Source: Xenopus tropicalis (taxonomy: Eukaryota > Chordata > Amphibia > Anura > Pipidae). From it: DNA of 64,000 nt. Below, in pieces: positions 1 to 10,612 of the stretch. The notes under the pieces were generated by a model. The model had not been told where the DNA came from, searched no databases, and was given only the letters and a program-made list of their open reading frames with translations. Position numbers and translations under genes: made by a program. Location: positions 86,429,539 to 86,493,538 of the forward strand of contig NC_030681.2 in the NCBI RefSeq assembly GCF_000004195.4. The letters are read 5' to 3'. Positions within the stretch are counted from its first letter, which is position 1. Each line of letters starts with the position of its first letter.

Positions 1-205
1 TTGTGTGAGGGGTCTGTTGTGGGCCACTTGATTTACCCCATTTACCTATTCTTAGGGTAGTAATGGAGAGATACAAGTGATAAAAAATAAATAAAAAAAA
101 CAAAAAATTAAAAAGGGTGTTTGCTCCTTTTTACTTTTTTTTTTTCTTTCTTTTTTTCTTGTTTGTTTTGCTTTGTTTTTCGATTATTATTTTAGTCCAC
201 CTTGG

Positions 206-472
206 TACAGGAATGGGATCCCTTATCTGGAAACCCGTTATAATAATAAAACATATAAGTACAAAAGTAAAAAGTAAGTAATAAGTACCTTGCACTTATA
301 CCAGCTACGATATAATTAATCCTTATTGGAGGCAAAACAAGCCTATTGGGCTTATTCAATATTTAAATGATTTTTAGCTGACATAAGTTATGGAGATCCA
401 AATCACAGGAAGATCCCTTATCCAGAAAACCCTGGGTCCCCAGCATTCTGGATAACAGGTCCCATACCTGTA
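206..472 (-). repeat. dispersed inverted-terminal repeat, TACAGGTATGGGA family, copy 1
   Basis: The copy starts TACAGGAATGGGATCCCTTATC and ends with TCCCATACCTGTA, so both terminal inverted repeats are present. The interior contains the family landmarks CCTTATTGGAGGCAAAACAAG and TTGGGCTTATTCAATATTTAA in the reverse orientation. About 267 bp. It lies in an RNGTT intron. Confidence 0.75.
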
Positions 473-540
473 CTGGTACACTGCTGATAGACGAATATTT
501 ATGAGACTGGCGCACTCATATTTAGAAATATATTAGCTAG

Positions 541-815
541 AAAGATTCCTTATTCAGAAAAACCCTAGACATTATGGATAATATATCCCCAAATTGTAGA
601 AGTGATACTTAGGTATTTATAATCCTAAAAACACGTTTCTGTAATTTCTTATATTAGGTTACATGTGAAGTAAGTAATAATGAGTAGGTAAAAGCTACTA
701 ACTGGTACAGGTATGGGACCTGTTATCCAGAATGCTTGGGACCTGGGGTTTTCTGCATAAGGGATCTTTCCGTAATTTGGATCCCCATAACTTGTCTGTT
801 TATATTCACTTAAAA
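541..815. repeat. TACAGGTATGGGA family fragments
   Basis: A forward fragment at 706-815 carries TACAGGTATGGGACCTGTTA, GAATGCTTGGGACC and TTTCCGTAATTTGGATC, then loses similarity. A short degraded piece at 541-590 (CCTTATTCAGAAAAACCCTA) may be a partner end. Confidence 0.6.
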
Positions 816-1698
816 TACTAGAACCTGGCTCAGTTTGTTTCCAAATACATAATGTTCAAGCAGTAATAAATCAGAGTAATGTATCAGTATACATGAAAAT
901 AATCTGAAGGGTATTGGTAATGTATATCAGGAACTAGAAGTATTATATGAGTATCGGTTTCTTTACTCTTACAAACATTGATGCTAAACTGCCCAAGTGC
1001 AGGTGCCTGTAGGAACAATTAAGGAACCTCTGCATTCATTTTCCTACTTGTCTGATCAAAGCTAATTGCTGATTGGCTGCTATTGGTAACTGCACTGGTG
1101 CAATTTAACACCTGTGTTATTAAGTAAATCAGCCCTAGTTTTTTGCAGTGTGATTATGAGCCTTCACTGCTCCTGATTATTTATTTCAGGCTTTTTAATT
1201 TAACTCCTGTTTAGAAGGCAGATGTAACGGTATTCCCCCATAATGTTCCATTTTAGCTCTCACAAAACTATAAAGTTAGAAATCAACCAATATAAGATTA
1301 CATGAGGGTCTATGTAGAAGGCACACTGCTTAGAACTTATTCTAAGGTGCTGAGTATTTTTAATAAATAGTATTGAAAAAAATCTCATCCACAACCAAAT
1401 TAGGATAATTTAAATTCCCAGTGTGGGTTGTCCATACAAATTTTGACATGTCATTTCAGTGGGATGAAATCCTGTGTTGCAGGTTTGGTTAGTTTCCCCT
1501 CCCCCACATAATGGAGGCCAGTGATGCTGTTGGATACACCAAAGTGCTCAAAGACCATTTTTCATACCAGATAATTATTTTTGTTGTGAAAAATCAATTA
1601 TTGACCTCTAATAGAAATCAGTACAACTAAGAAGTCCAGAATTCCTGCTACCATCATGTCGACCCTTTTGAATGTAACAAAAGAGACAATATCTTGCC

Positions 1699-2663
1699 TT
1701 AAAGGACATGTAAACCCCACACACAAAAATGTAATTAGTGAACAGTGAACAGCGTCTTTGAAATCTTTCAATACCTGCCACTCTGGGTGTCCAGAGGTTA
1801 ATAGTAAGGCTGCAACATCCCCTTAATCATTTAGATTTGCTTCTCCTCCTGTAACCCACTCGGCCCTCTCCCTCAGGAATTTGTTTTGGTTTCTGGCTTG
1901 TGGGCATGCTCAGATTACTAAACATGCCCCCCAGTCTGGCAGCCAGTGAAAAGATGGCATTGCTAGTTCCCATAGAAACTCAGCTCTAGCTTTCTGCTTC
2001 AAATGTTTTCTCCTAGCTTTCTCTCCTGAGCGCAGCTCAAACAAAGCAGTACTTTTATCAAAGACAGTTCTGCCTGTGTGAGCCTGTATTCTTGATGAAT
2101 TGTATGCTGAATAAGTGTGTGTGTGTGTGTGCTGTTTGCAGATTTAAATGTATCCAATTATGTATCAGAGGGAAAATGGCCACCAGGTGAAAGCTGCTAT
2201 TTGCTGTCGGAAAATGTGATGGTGCTGGCAAACGGAGGGGATATATGCAGTACAAATAATGCCATTTGGGTGGGGGAAACGTGCCAAACTGATATACATT
2301 GTAGGCAAGTGTAGGCTTTAGGCTGATGCCACACGCGGCGTAGGGCTGATTTTTTCGGCAAGCGGAAAAACGCTTGCCGAAAAATCAGCCCTACGCCTGC
2401 TACTTGTGCCTGCACCCGAATGAATGGGATACACTCGGGTGCAGGCACATGTAGCCGATATACGCACGAAAACGCGTGAGAATGCAAAGTCTCGCGTTTT
2501 CTTGCGTATATCGGCTACATGTGCCTGCACCCGAGCGTATCCCATTCATTCGGGTGCAGGCACAAGTAGCAGGCGTAGGGCTGATTTTCCGGCAAGCGTT
2601 TATCCGCTTGCCGAAAATTTCAGCCCTACGCCTCGTGTGGCATTAGCCTTACATGTTCTTTAA
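1699..2663. mobile_element. TTAA-flanked MITE (T2/Kolobok-like), interrupted by a nested element
   Basis: The ends are TTAAAGGACATGTAAA at 1699 and the inverted TTTACATGTTCTTTAA ending at 2663. The second is split by the nested element, leaving GGCTTTA before it and CATGTTCTTTAA after it. TTAA target sites and an AAAGG start fit the T2/Kolobok-like MITEs known from Xenopus; the family assignment is inference. No transposase is visible. Confidence 0.65.
2321..2648. mobile_element. Nested 328-bp palindromic MITE, TTA target duplication
   Basis: Terminal repeats are GGCTGATGCCACACG and the inverted CGTGTGGCATTAGCC, flanked on each side by TTA (2318-2320, 2649-2651). The interior is multiply self-complementary: GGCAAGCG..CGCTTGCC hairpins near each end, then long arms around CGGGTGCAGGCACATGTAGC and CGATATACGCACGAAAACGC. 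Several chance open frames occur on both strands because of this symmetry. A 3-bp TTA duplication fits PIF/Harbinger, but that assignment is inference. Confidence 0.75.
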
Positions 2664-3914
2664 GGCTGATGGCACACAAGGCATTTTCTCCACTAGCATA
2701 TTTCAGCCAATAGAAAAGCACCTGACTGGGGCTGTCAGATGTTTACCATCCAAGTGAGTATGGGTTAGCAGGGGCAGTTTTGGGCACTCTGCCAGCTGAA
2801 AAAAAACTGCCTAAAGATGACCATGTTGAAAAAAAGGAAATTTCTACTGCAAAACAATAAATATTGTTTCATTTAATTCAATAGTTTCAACAGTAATCTA
2901 TTTAATTAAACATTTTTTGAAAAGATATATTTATTTTTTGTATTTGTACAAAGAAATGGATCTATTCAACTTTCTTACAGTCTGTGGATTCTAGCTTTCT
3001 AAATAACAGAAAATTAGGTATGATCAGTAGTCTTTATCTCAGTAACTAATAAAGGCTTTATAACCCTGCAGCCTGGGGGCATAGGAAAAGCTAATGTGAT
3101 GGTTTTATCTTTTGCAGTACTTTGCCCTTTTTGTATTCATCTCATATCACACATTTAAATGAGGAATTTTCAGAGCAGTAATCTGCATTTCATAAAAACT
3201 ATTTGAAAATGCTGTTCATTTTCTCCCCTATTTTCATGATAGTATTAAACTTCTCAAAGTTCATTATTTGAGTGCATTTACGCATTGCCTCATCTCTCTT
3301 TTTTTTTTTTTTTTCTTTTTAAAGACTATATGGGTTATCGACTATCATTTATTTAGCAACAGCTCCCATTTCATATACATATTATTGCATATACTGTGCT
3401 TGTTTTTGTTTCATTTATTTATTCTGGGCAGATAAATAAATCTATCAGTAGGTAGATTAAATAGAAACCAATATCACATGTTTACTGACAACAGTAAATA
3501 TTTTAACCATCCTAAAAATGTCTTCATAGGTTCAACTTAATTTCATATAGGTTTGTGTATCATTTAATCTCCTGATTTTTGGCATCTTTGTTTTTTACCA
3601 CTGCCTCACCTCCCATGTCAGCCAGCTTAATTGCCATTTTCCTCCAAAAATCTTCCAAGTGCTTTTCCTTCGCTGGGATACAAATGATTCTTTAAAGCCA
3701 GAAGATTGTCTAGTATCTTATTGAATTCCTGCCCAACAACTTTCTAGAAGCATTTATTTAGTTCTCCTTGAGACTGTACTGTATAAAAATTATAGTTTTG
3801 GGGACAAGCCTCTGTGATGAAAGTTCCTACTTGTCCCAAGCATATATTTTACTGGCCAGGGGGCGATTCTAGTAATGCATTCTTTTGCATGACATTTATT
3901 GCATTTGTTTATAT
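2664..3914. other. RNGTT: RNGTT intron, no gene or clear repeat
   Basis: AT-rich intron with a poly-T run near 3300-3315. I see no exon-like open frame flanked by splice sites and no repeat I can align to another copy in the window. Confidence 0.5.
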
Positions 3915-4210
3915 TCAAATTTTTACATACATTTTAACCCTGTAAACAGTAGCTTCAGGGTCTTTGGACTTGTTAATAGTAGGTGCATAACCAAGAGCTT
4001 CATATAATTTTCGATTGTAAGCTCTTTTGGCCAAGGCAACAGCCCAGACGTACATTACCACTAAGCACTGTTCCTCTTTATTGTTCCAGTTTGCTAGGCA
4101 TTCCTTCCATCTGACCACATGCGCACTATATACATGTTCAAAGGAGTTTGTCACTTTGCTCAGAGGAGAAGTACCCTGGGCTTTTGTCCACTCCCTAGTG
4201 ATCCTAACAC
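3915..4210 (-). pseudogene. Unrecognised minus-strand open frame, possible retrocopy or decayed coding fragment
   Basis: A stop-free frame of about 97 codons runs on the minus strand and ends in TGA at 3915-3917. It includes the stretches A-H-V-V-R-W-K-E-C-L-A-N-W and A-L-A-K-R-A-Y-N-R-K-L-Y-E-A-L-G-Y. Its mixture of W, Y, C, K and E residues is more protein-like than the low-complexity chance frames elsewhere in the window. On the minus strand an AATAAA lies about 15 nt past the stop (near 3896-3901). The upstream side runs into an A-rich tract with no convincing splice acceptor. It lies inside an RNGTT intron, antisense to it, immediately before the exon at 4261. I do not recognise the protein. 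It could be a retropseudogene tail, a transposon-encoded fragment or chance. Confidence 0.3.
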
Positions 4211-4260
4211 TTTTTTTTTTTGTTTGTTTGGTTTTAATTTATTTACTTGTTTTTACATAG

Positions 4261-4384
4261 GTAACAAAAGATCTAAAACAATATGAGAACAAAATCATTG
4301 AGTGTAAGTTCGAGAACAACAGATGGGTTTTCATGCGACAAAGAGTTGATAAAAGTTTTCCAAATTCTTATGACACGGCTCTGG
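4261..4384 (+). CDS. RNGTT: mRNA-capping enzyme, penultimate coding exon (partial gene)
   Basis: This exon encodes 41 residues plus the first base of a split Ala codon. The reading begins [11 protein letters not shown] and runs through [10 protein letters not shown] to T-A-L. The gene product is the bifunctional nuclear capping enzyme: an N-terminal RNA 5'-triphosphatase and a C-terminal guanylyltransferase that caps nascent Pol II transcripts. The W-V-F-M-R-x-R-x-D-K stretch matches nucleotidyltransferase motif VI in the C-terminal OB fold, which contacts the GTP phosphates (family knowledge). A T-rich tract ending in ACATAG precedes the exon and GTGAGT follows it, so both splice sites look intact. 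The exon is 124 nt, entered in phase 0 and left in phase 1. Identification comes from remembered similarity to the vertebrate RNGTT C-terminus. Upstream exons lie outside the window. Confidence 0.93.
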
Positions 4385-4739
4385 GTGAGTACAGACCTAT
4401 TGTTTTGCATACATGTTTAATGGTAGATATTAGAAAGTATTTTTCCCCCATAGGGAATTCTCAAAACCTCAAACAACCACAATTATGATATAAACAATAT
4501 CTTCTGCTAAGAGCCTAAGGCTGCTCTGAATTACTAGCCCCAGTATGTCATAGGTGCCAGAGAGTGTTAATAACTGTCTTACCGCAACAATATTTGTCTC
4601 ATACAATGTGCAGCCATGAATTAAAGCTTAAGTACATGGTGAGTCTGTCTTTAAAGTTTATAACATTACTTAGAGGTTCTTTCTTTTAACAGTTACAAAA
4701 AATGTCCACCAAATCTAACAATTGATATCAAGTAATTGC
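4385..4739. other. RNGTT: RNGTT last intron, 5' part
   Basis: AT-rich intron following the GTGAGT donor, with no repeat or gene recognised before the TTAA element at 4740. Confidence 0.5.
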
Positions 4740-5138
4740 TTAAAGGGGACGAAACACATAACAAATAAATGTAAAATTGCACTTCTGAGCACTTTAGCAG
4801 TTTACCTTAATCTTTTCCTTTTAGTTTTTCATAACATGAGCAGTTTTACACTGCTAATATAATGAATTTGCAACTGCAGGAAACCTGGCTGTTCTGTTTT
4901 GCTGTCAAGTAAATGGTTACATTACTACTGGGTGAAACAATGCTTCCATGCTCAGTTCTATCGCTCACTGTCAACTTTTAGGTTAAATGAGCTGAACAGG
5001 AATAACTTACCTCCTGACTGCTGGCCAGACAGAATAGCAGTGTAAACTAACTAACTAACAACTAACATGGTAAAAAAAAAAAAATACCACTCAGTAATCT
5101 TATATACATTTGTTTAGGGATGTTAAGTTCCCCTTTAG
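4740..5138. mobile_element. TTAA-type MITE, degraded right end
   Basis: The left end is TTAAAGGGGACGAAAC and the right end is GTTCCCCTTTAG, the inverted form with TTAA decayed to TTAG. The interior is partly self-complementary (CAGTTTTACACTGCTA against TAGCAGTGTAAAC). Length about 400 bp; no coding sequence. Confidence 0.55.
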
Positions 5139-5444
5139 AGGTGCCGTTTACCTTTAAATTAACTATAAGTATAACATAGACATTGACAATATAAGATAAC
5201 TTGAAATTTCTTTTATCTAGTTGCCAGGGTCTTGTTTACCTTAGCAACCAGGCAGCTCACGGACGAATAGTTTTTGTCTGCCAGGGACAGTGACTCCTAT
5301 TTGAAAACTGGGAAGATGTAAAAAAGGAAATCAAATAATACAAAAACTATAATAATAATTAATGAAGACCATTTACAAAGATGATGGGAATAGGGCATTC
5401 TATAACATACTAAATGTTAACTTTGGGATGAACCACCCCTTTAA
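5135..5444. mobile_element. Second TTAA-type MITE abutting the first
   Basis: The right end CACCCCTTTAA at 5434-5444 is followed inward by the inverted GGGATGAACC. The left end GAGGTGCCGTTTACCTTTAA begins at the same TTAG that ends the previous element. The ends resemble the TTAAAGGGGTGGTTCACC terminus of a common Xenopus MITE. Landmarks inside include CCTTAGCAACCAGGCAGC and a run of AATAATAATTAATGAAGACC. Confidence 0.5.
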
Positions 5445-5559
5445 ATAGAAGTGGGGCAAACCCAGTCCACAGAACCCAGAGAGGAGTTAAGCAGTCACTG
5501 AATAATCATCCTTAATATTTTCATACATGGGGTAGTCCACTGTTTATGCGCAAACCAAA

Positions 5560-5740
5560 TGTTAAACGGCGCAAATCGCGAGTCTTTTTCGGCGATTTCC
5601 TGAAATCGCCCCGCCGCGTGTGCCATCCCGCCGGCGACTTACATGTTCGCCGGCGGGATGGCGGGGGTAGGCAACTCGGGGAGATTAGTCGCCCGCGAAC
5701 AGGGAGTTTTGTCGCGGGCGACTAATCTCCCCCGTGTTCC
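5560..5740. repeat. GC-rich palindromic repeat in RNGTT intron
   Basis: Two adjacent hairpins stand out against AT-rich surroundings. GCCATCCCGCCGGCGA pairs with TCGCCGGCGGGATGGC, and GGGGAGATTAGTCGCCCGCG pairs with CGCGGGCGACTAATCTCCCC. A C-run follows near 5768-5779. This is probably part of a MITE whose outer ends I could not fix. It explains a chance GC-rich open frame here. Confidence 0.6.
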
Positions 5741-5865
5741 AGAGCCCTTACAGTCTTACACATACTGCCCCCCCCCCCATAGTGTGATATTAATGCTGCA
5801 CTTTTTAACCCTTATCATCAACAGTAAATATTGTATATCAAAGTAAAACATAATTCTGTGCTTAT

Positions 5866-6077
5866 CAGGGCCAGAACTAGTGGTAGGCAGAAGAGGCACC
5901 TGTCTTGAACACAACGATTAGGGGGCGCCAGGGTGGAATCTCTCCTGCCTACCCCTTGCTCGCGCTCCCTTCTCATTGCCCCTGTCGGTTGTTATTACGC
6001 GCTGGGGGCAATGACTCCCCATCCCCCGGTGGACGACTGGGTTGCCTATGGTGTTCAGTCGGCTTGGCCCGTCCCTG
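5866..6077. mobile_element. hAT-type non-autonomous element, 212 bp, perfect 8-bp duplication
   Basis: The element starts CAGGGCCAGAACTAG and ends GGCCCGTCCCTG. It is bounded by identical GTGCTTAT at 5858-5865 and 6078-6085. CAGGG..CCCTG ends and 8-bp duplications are hAT hallmarks. It sits about 200 bp upstream of the terminal RNGTT exon. A related fragment lies near 35983-36074. Confidence 0.8.
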
Positions 6078-6277
6078 GTGCTTATATACTTTGAGCATGT
6101 GAAGAATAAGTTGGTTTAAAAAGTGTGTCTGATTTTAAATTTTTTCCATATTGTACATGATTTTTTTTTTTCCTGGTCCCCTTAGAAACATAAAATGGGG
6201 GTTCTACTGTATTGTGGACATGCACTTTTATATAAATGTTTAATTTGTTTTTTCACCCATTTTCTTTTTCTCCTTAG

Positions 6278-6432
6278 CTGTGTGCAATAGTATCCGAAAT
6301 CCCGTAACTAAGGAAATCCTGTTTGAATTAATTGATAGATGCACAGCAGGGATTCAGAGGCAGAGTCGAAAAAACCCATTGGATCCAGATGCTGAGCTCA
6401 TGCCGCCACCTCCCCCGAAAATACCACGCTAG
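6278..6432 (+). CDS. RNGTT: mRNA-capping enzyme, terminal coding exon with stop
   Basis: The exon follows a pyrimidine-rich acceptor ending TTAG. It completes the split Ala codon and adds 50 residues before TAG at 6430-6432. The peptide begins [13 protein letters not shown], continues F-E-L-I-D-R-C-T-A, and ends with a P-rich tail, [10 protein letters not shown]. In vertebrate RNGTT the helix after motif VI and a proline/basic tail occupy the same place. The protein appears to end a few residues earlier than I recall for mammals, where extra residues follow the P-R. With the previous exon, 92 C-terminal residues of a roughly 600-residue enzyme are visible. No frameshift or stop suggests a pseudogene, and the two exons join in frame. 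Confidence 0.93.
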
Positions 6433-7072
6433 TTAACTGAAAAATGACATTTCTTTTAAGCAGAGAGGAATTGCTCAAACCTGGCAGGATGGGGAAACTG
6501 CAAAGCATGATCCCATATTATTAATTTGTGAATTATAACAGAAAAAGACAGCATTTTGCACACTGACGAATTCTATTAAGCTCTCTTGTTAATACAAATC
6601 TGACTTCTTCCCAAGAGAGGAATATTTTTCTGACCTTGGATTTATCTGAAATTTTAGAGAACCCAGTAGGTGCTTTAGGGGATGCTTCAGTGCGCACCAC
6701 AGAATCATAGCACATCCAATTCTTCTTCTTTTTTCCTACAGATATGCTGATCTTGAAACAAAAGTTACATTTTCCTCTTATTTTGTCTTCTCCTTTTTTA
6801 TTATTTAATAGATCCTTGTTAAGCTTTAATTTAAAAATACTTTTCTTAAGACATTGTTTGAACAAGATAACTCCTATATATATTGTTTGAACTGTATAGT
6901 TTCACCTTTGTCAAGTTTCACTCATTTTAAATCCAAATTCAAATTTTGACATATTAAAAAAGTGAAACTTTATTTTTGTACTTTGTATATTTTCAGTGAT
7001 TATCTGTGCTGATCTAGTATGATGGATGAACCTTGTGTGTAAAAGTCACATTTTGTGTTAATGGATTGTTTT

Positions 7073-7078
7073 CATTAA
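7073..7078 (+). promoter_or_regulatory. candidate proximal poly(A) signal ATTAAA
   Basis: ATTAAA lies about 640 nt after the stop and is followed by a T-rich stretch (ACAGAGTTTTAC, then TTCTTGACC). This is the first strong candidate 3' end of RNGTT. Confidence 0.35.
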
Positions 7079-7963
7079 ACAGAGTTTTACATCTTCTTGA
7101 CCTATTGTAATATAAACAGACAGTCTGCGACATATGTGTAAATGCTGAAATGAATAATAGTCGGGGTCTCTGCTCTTGCTAGCCATTCATTTTACTTTAC
7201 AATAACTTTTATTTCTCCTAATAACCATAAGTAAACATTTCTTGCCACTGTCATAGTCTTAGCCTCTGGCCTTATCTATTTCAAATTTATGGTACAGAGA
7301 TGGAAAATTATCATTTGGCCAGCAGAATTGTGAGTGCTTTTTCCATCCATACATATGTTATTTTGTTAGACTGTAAAGCAGGTTTTTTTTTTTTTGTTTT
7401 TGCAACATAACACTTGCTTTTTAAAAGATGTGAGAAGGGCAAAGTTGTGGAATGAATTCAGTTAACTGGTTCTACTAGCACATATAAATATTATTAAACC
7501 TCTGCAGTGTGATAATTTGTAGCCAGAAAATGTTTATTTCATCAGTTTGTATAATGCTTCAGATTAAGGTTGTTCACCAACTGTATGTTAAAGTATTATT
7601 GGATAAGTTTACTGTATCTAAATATGTTTGTCTGAACATTTATGGAAGCAGTAACGTGGTCATGTGCTCACATCACAACTATGGAGTACAAAGGCCATTG
7701 AGTCTTCTCCTGCTCTGATGTTCTGCCTTACCCATTTTGCCACCTAACATTACCCACCACCTACCTGAACCAGCTAACTATTAGCAGCTACTAACTATCA
7801 AAACACTTGTGATACCTATTCCCTTGCCTTACCCATCAATTTAATAAAATATCTCAGACCTGGTGAATACTTTATTTAATTATGCATCACATTTGTTTTA
7901 AAGTCTTGAACTGATCAGTTTATTTCACCTCATACACCACAAAGTAATGGTAGCAAGCTGAAA

Positions 7964-7969
7964 AATAAA
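7964..7969 (+). promoter_or_regulatory. candidate distal poly(A) signal AATAAA
   Basis: Canonical hexamer followed by GATTTGTATTG and a GT-rich stretch. It is the last AATAAA before the repeat that starts near 8035. Confidence 0.35.
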
Positions 7970-8034
7970 GATTTGTATTGAAAACTTGTCTGAGGAAAGA
8001 GCTTGTTTTACGTATCACTTTCAAGTTAATGGGC

Positions 8035-8510
8035 CTAAAAGGAAAATGATACCTCCAAACAATGTAGGTCTCTATAAAAATATATCACATAAACCAGCTC
8101 ATATGTAAAACCCTGCTTCATCTAAATAAACTATTTGCATAAAAATGTACTTTTTAGTAGTATGTGCTATTGAGTGCTCCTACATAGAAAATCACCATTT
8201 TAAGAATTAAGGGCCACCTCCTGGGATCATAGGATTCACAGTGCACACAAACAAGCCAAGGCACACATACGTGTCAGCCTTTTACTCCCAGACTTCTTCC
8301 TGTTACAGTTAGAGCTGCATCATTGTAGTCATGTGATCTCTGAGGGAGCACACAGCCCATCACTAAATGGTGGATCAAGGGAAAGGATGTAAAATGGCAA
8401 TATTTAGTGATATATATTCCAGTTTAGCAAGATTCTTTAATAGGTCACTTAACATGATATAAACTATCTGTTGGTTAACTCTTCATTCTGGGAGTATAGT
8501 TTTCTTTTAA
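8035..8510. mobile_element. TTAA-type MITE (AAAACTATACTCCC ends), copy 1
   Basis: The left end TAAAAGGAAAATGATACCTCC mirrors the right end GGGAGTATAGTTTTCTTTTAA. The right half matches a second copy at 19560-19916: CACTTCTTCCTGTTACAGTT (or close), CTGAGG.AGCACACAG, AAATGGTGG.TCAAGG, ATCTGTTGGTTAA. No coding potential. Confidence 0.6.
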
Positions 8511-8534
8511 AATACTATTTGTGCTTGCATACGG

Positions 8535-8741
8535 TCCTGACATTAAGGGATGTGAAATTGGAGCTCACCACAGTAAAATCCACTCATCTCCTTCCTGTGG
8601 GTTTTTTAAAAGTGTATTTATCAAATGGAGAACTTTCGCCCATTGATAAATACTCTTCTAAAAATCCCATAAAAATAAATAATGAGTGAGTGAACTTTTC
8701 TGTAGCTCTAATTTCACACTTTGATAAATCTGCCCTGTAGC
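8535..8741. repeat. Palindromic MITE copy (GATAAATCTGCCC end)
   Basis: Inverted arms GTGAAATTGGAGCTC and AGCTCTAATTTCAC flank a centre with TTTATCAAATGG..CCATTGATAAA. The right end is TTTGATAAATCTGCCCTG. It is the same family as 30126-30333. Confidence 0.5.
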
Positions 8742-9858
8742 ATTTAAACCTGACAGCCACCTTACATTATTAGTGAGGGTATATCTCATTACTAGATAGA
8801 GGAAATCAAAAGAGGTCCAGTCTTTGTTTAGGGTCCCCTTTGCTCATGACAGGGATTCCCATAAAAATAATATAGGTGTAAATGATACAAATAAAAGCAC
8901 AAATGTATTAAAATAGGGTAGGAAAACAAAAAAAGTTTAATTTTTGTGCGCTTACAAACTGAAAAACCTTTAAAACCACAAATTAATTAAATGATTTATT
9001 TACTTAAGTACACAATAAAAAAAACAAGTGTCTGCACCTTTAAAATGTTGTACTGTACCACAGAAGGATAAGCTCAAACAACTGACCTGCCTGACCTGGT
9101 GAAATATACCCACAGATCTTGGTTAAGTCATAGTCCGTTTTTCTTAATGTTGAAGGGCCATATAGTTAGTTGTGTGAATAAATTGTAGTAAAGCAGTTGT
9201 TTACCAATGGTAGGATATATTAAAGACAAGAAGAATTTTTTCTTAAAGAAAATGCAATAAAGTTGGCAAACTTCTAGATACCTTTGGCAGTTTCAACAGA
9301 GTTCTAACTAGTGAGAAAACCCAAGCACGCTTTTAATAATTAAAAGCTCCAGGTAGAGCCAATGGAATGCTATGTTTTAAGTAAAGTAGGAAATTGTCTG
9401 CCCTTCTGCATTACATGAAAAATAGATAATTGTGGGATTTATTCACCACTCACTGGAGCAGCCTGGACCTGGTGAAAGTTTACATTTGATGGAAGCCTGT
9501 TGGAGTTTTTTTTTATTACTTCAGCTACAGTAACTGCAGGTACTATACTTCTTTGCATGGAAAGCATCCCTTTAGGTTATCTATTAACGTAGATCCTACA
9601 GATAGTATTACTACCGTATAGCACTAAGTAATGCGATGGAATATACAGAAGTTTTAAAGCACAAGTCCCTGTTCCATAGAGCCTATCATCTATAATTAGT
9701 GTCTGGGGCAACATTTACACAATGTATTAAAAACTTCATTTAAAATAAAAAATGCAGATATTTTAATTGGCTAGTACCTGAAGCTTATATTTAAATGCAC
9801 GATTGTGGATTTAAATAATGAACGATTGAAAAGGTAAAAAATGTTTTCCCTTGAACTC
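8742..9858. other. Intergenic, nothing recognised
   Basis: AT-rich unique-looking sequence with short A-runs. No open frame, RNA gene or clear repeat. Confidence 0.5.
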
Positions 9859-10305
9859 TTAAAGGAGAAAGAAAGGTAAAAACTAAGTAAGCTTTATCAG
9901 AAAGGTCTATGTAAATACAGCCATAAGCACTCACAGAAATGCTGCATTGAGTCCTCTGTCAAAAGAAACACAGGATTTATTTTCTTCTTTTGTGTACACA
10001 TGTTCTTCGGTATCAGAGTTCCTTCTCTCAGAATAAACCTTCAGGACAGGAGCAGCTTGCTCCTTTCCCCCTCCCTTCTCTTTCCTCCCCCTTCCCTCTC
10101 TGCTGTAATCTGAGCTACCTGCAGCCAGAGCTGCAGCACAGAAGTTACTGAGACCAAACTAAATCGCAGCTGCTGTCTTAAACTGTGGGAGATTTTAGGG
10201 CTATTAGCTCAGGTATGGTAAAGCTTTCTACAGAATAAATATAGTGTTTTGGCTTGCACTATTGAGACTGTCTATTTCCTTCTCCTGCCTTTCCTTCTCC
10301 TTTAA
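9859..10305. mobile_element. T2-like TTAA MITE, GGAGAAGGAAAGG family, copy 1
   Basis: Begins TTAAAGGAGAAAGAAAGG and ends CCTTTCCTTCTCCTTTAA. Both TTAA sites are intact. The left half (AAACTAAGTAAGCTTTATCA, TACAGCCATAAGCACTCACA) matches copies at 24726, 27906 and 44596 (reverse). The right half (ATAGTGTTTTGGCTTGCACTA) matches 45300-45644. Confidence 0.75.
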
Positions 10306-10562
10306 AGGCCACCTTTGTTCATAACCATGTTTTGTATAGTTTAAGTTTACAAGTATCATATTTTATTAAAGTATATATTTATGTGCTTTAATAATTGAAC
10401 AGAACATAGGCTTTCCATTCTGCTGCAGAATATTGACATGCATAATAGCTATTTTCTTTATAATGTACTGCAGATAAGAATTAATTCATATTCCATTCAC
10501 TCCAAGCAATGAAGAATGAACACAAGATATCCAAATTAGCCAGAATTTGCTTTCTTCATATG

Positions 10563-10612
10563 TACAGGTAAGGGATCTATTGTCCAGAAATCCTTTATGC
10601 AGAAAGCCACAA
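10563..10612 (+). repeat. TACAGGTATGGGA family fragment
   Basis: TACAGGTAAGGGATCTATTG and CCAGAAATCCTTTATGCAG represent one terminus only; the rest is missing. Confidence 0.5.

Larger units (their letters stand above)
6433..7985 (+). other. RNGTT: RNGTT 3' untranslated region (end uncertain)
   Basis: Sequence directly downstream of the stop is AT-rich and contains no recognised repeat up to about 8030. Two plausible ends exist: ATTAAA at 7073-7078 and AATAAA at 7964-7969, with a weaker AATAAA at 7843-7848. A TTAA-type transposon begins near 8035, which may bound the ancestral 3' UTR. Extent is inference; no transcript data are available. Confidence 0.5.

Noticed and set aside
2117..2663. Several frames on both strands
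   Set aside because: Mirror-image frames forced open by the nested palindromic MITE.
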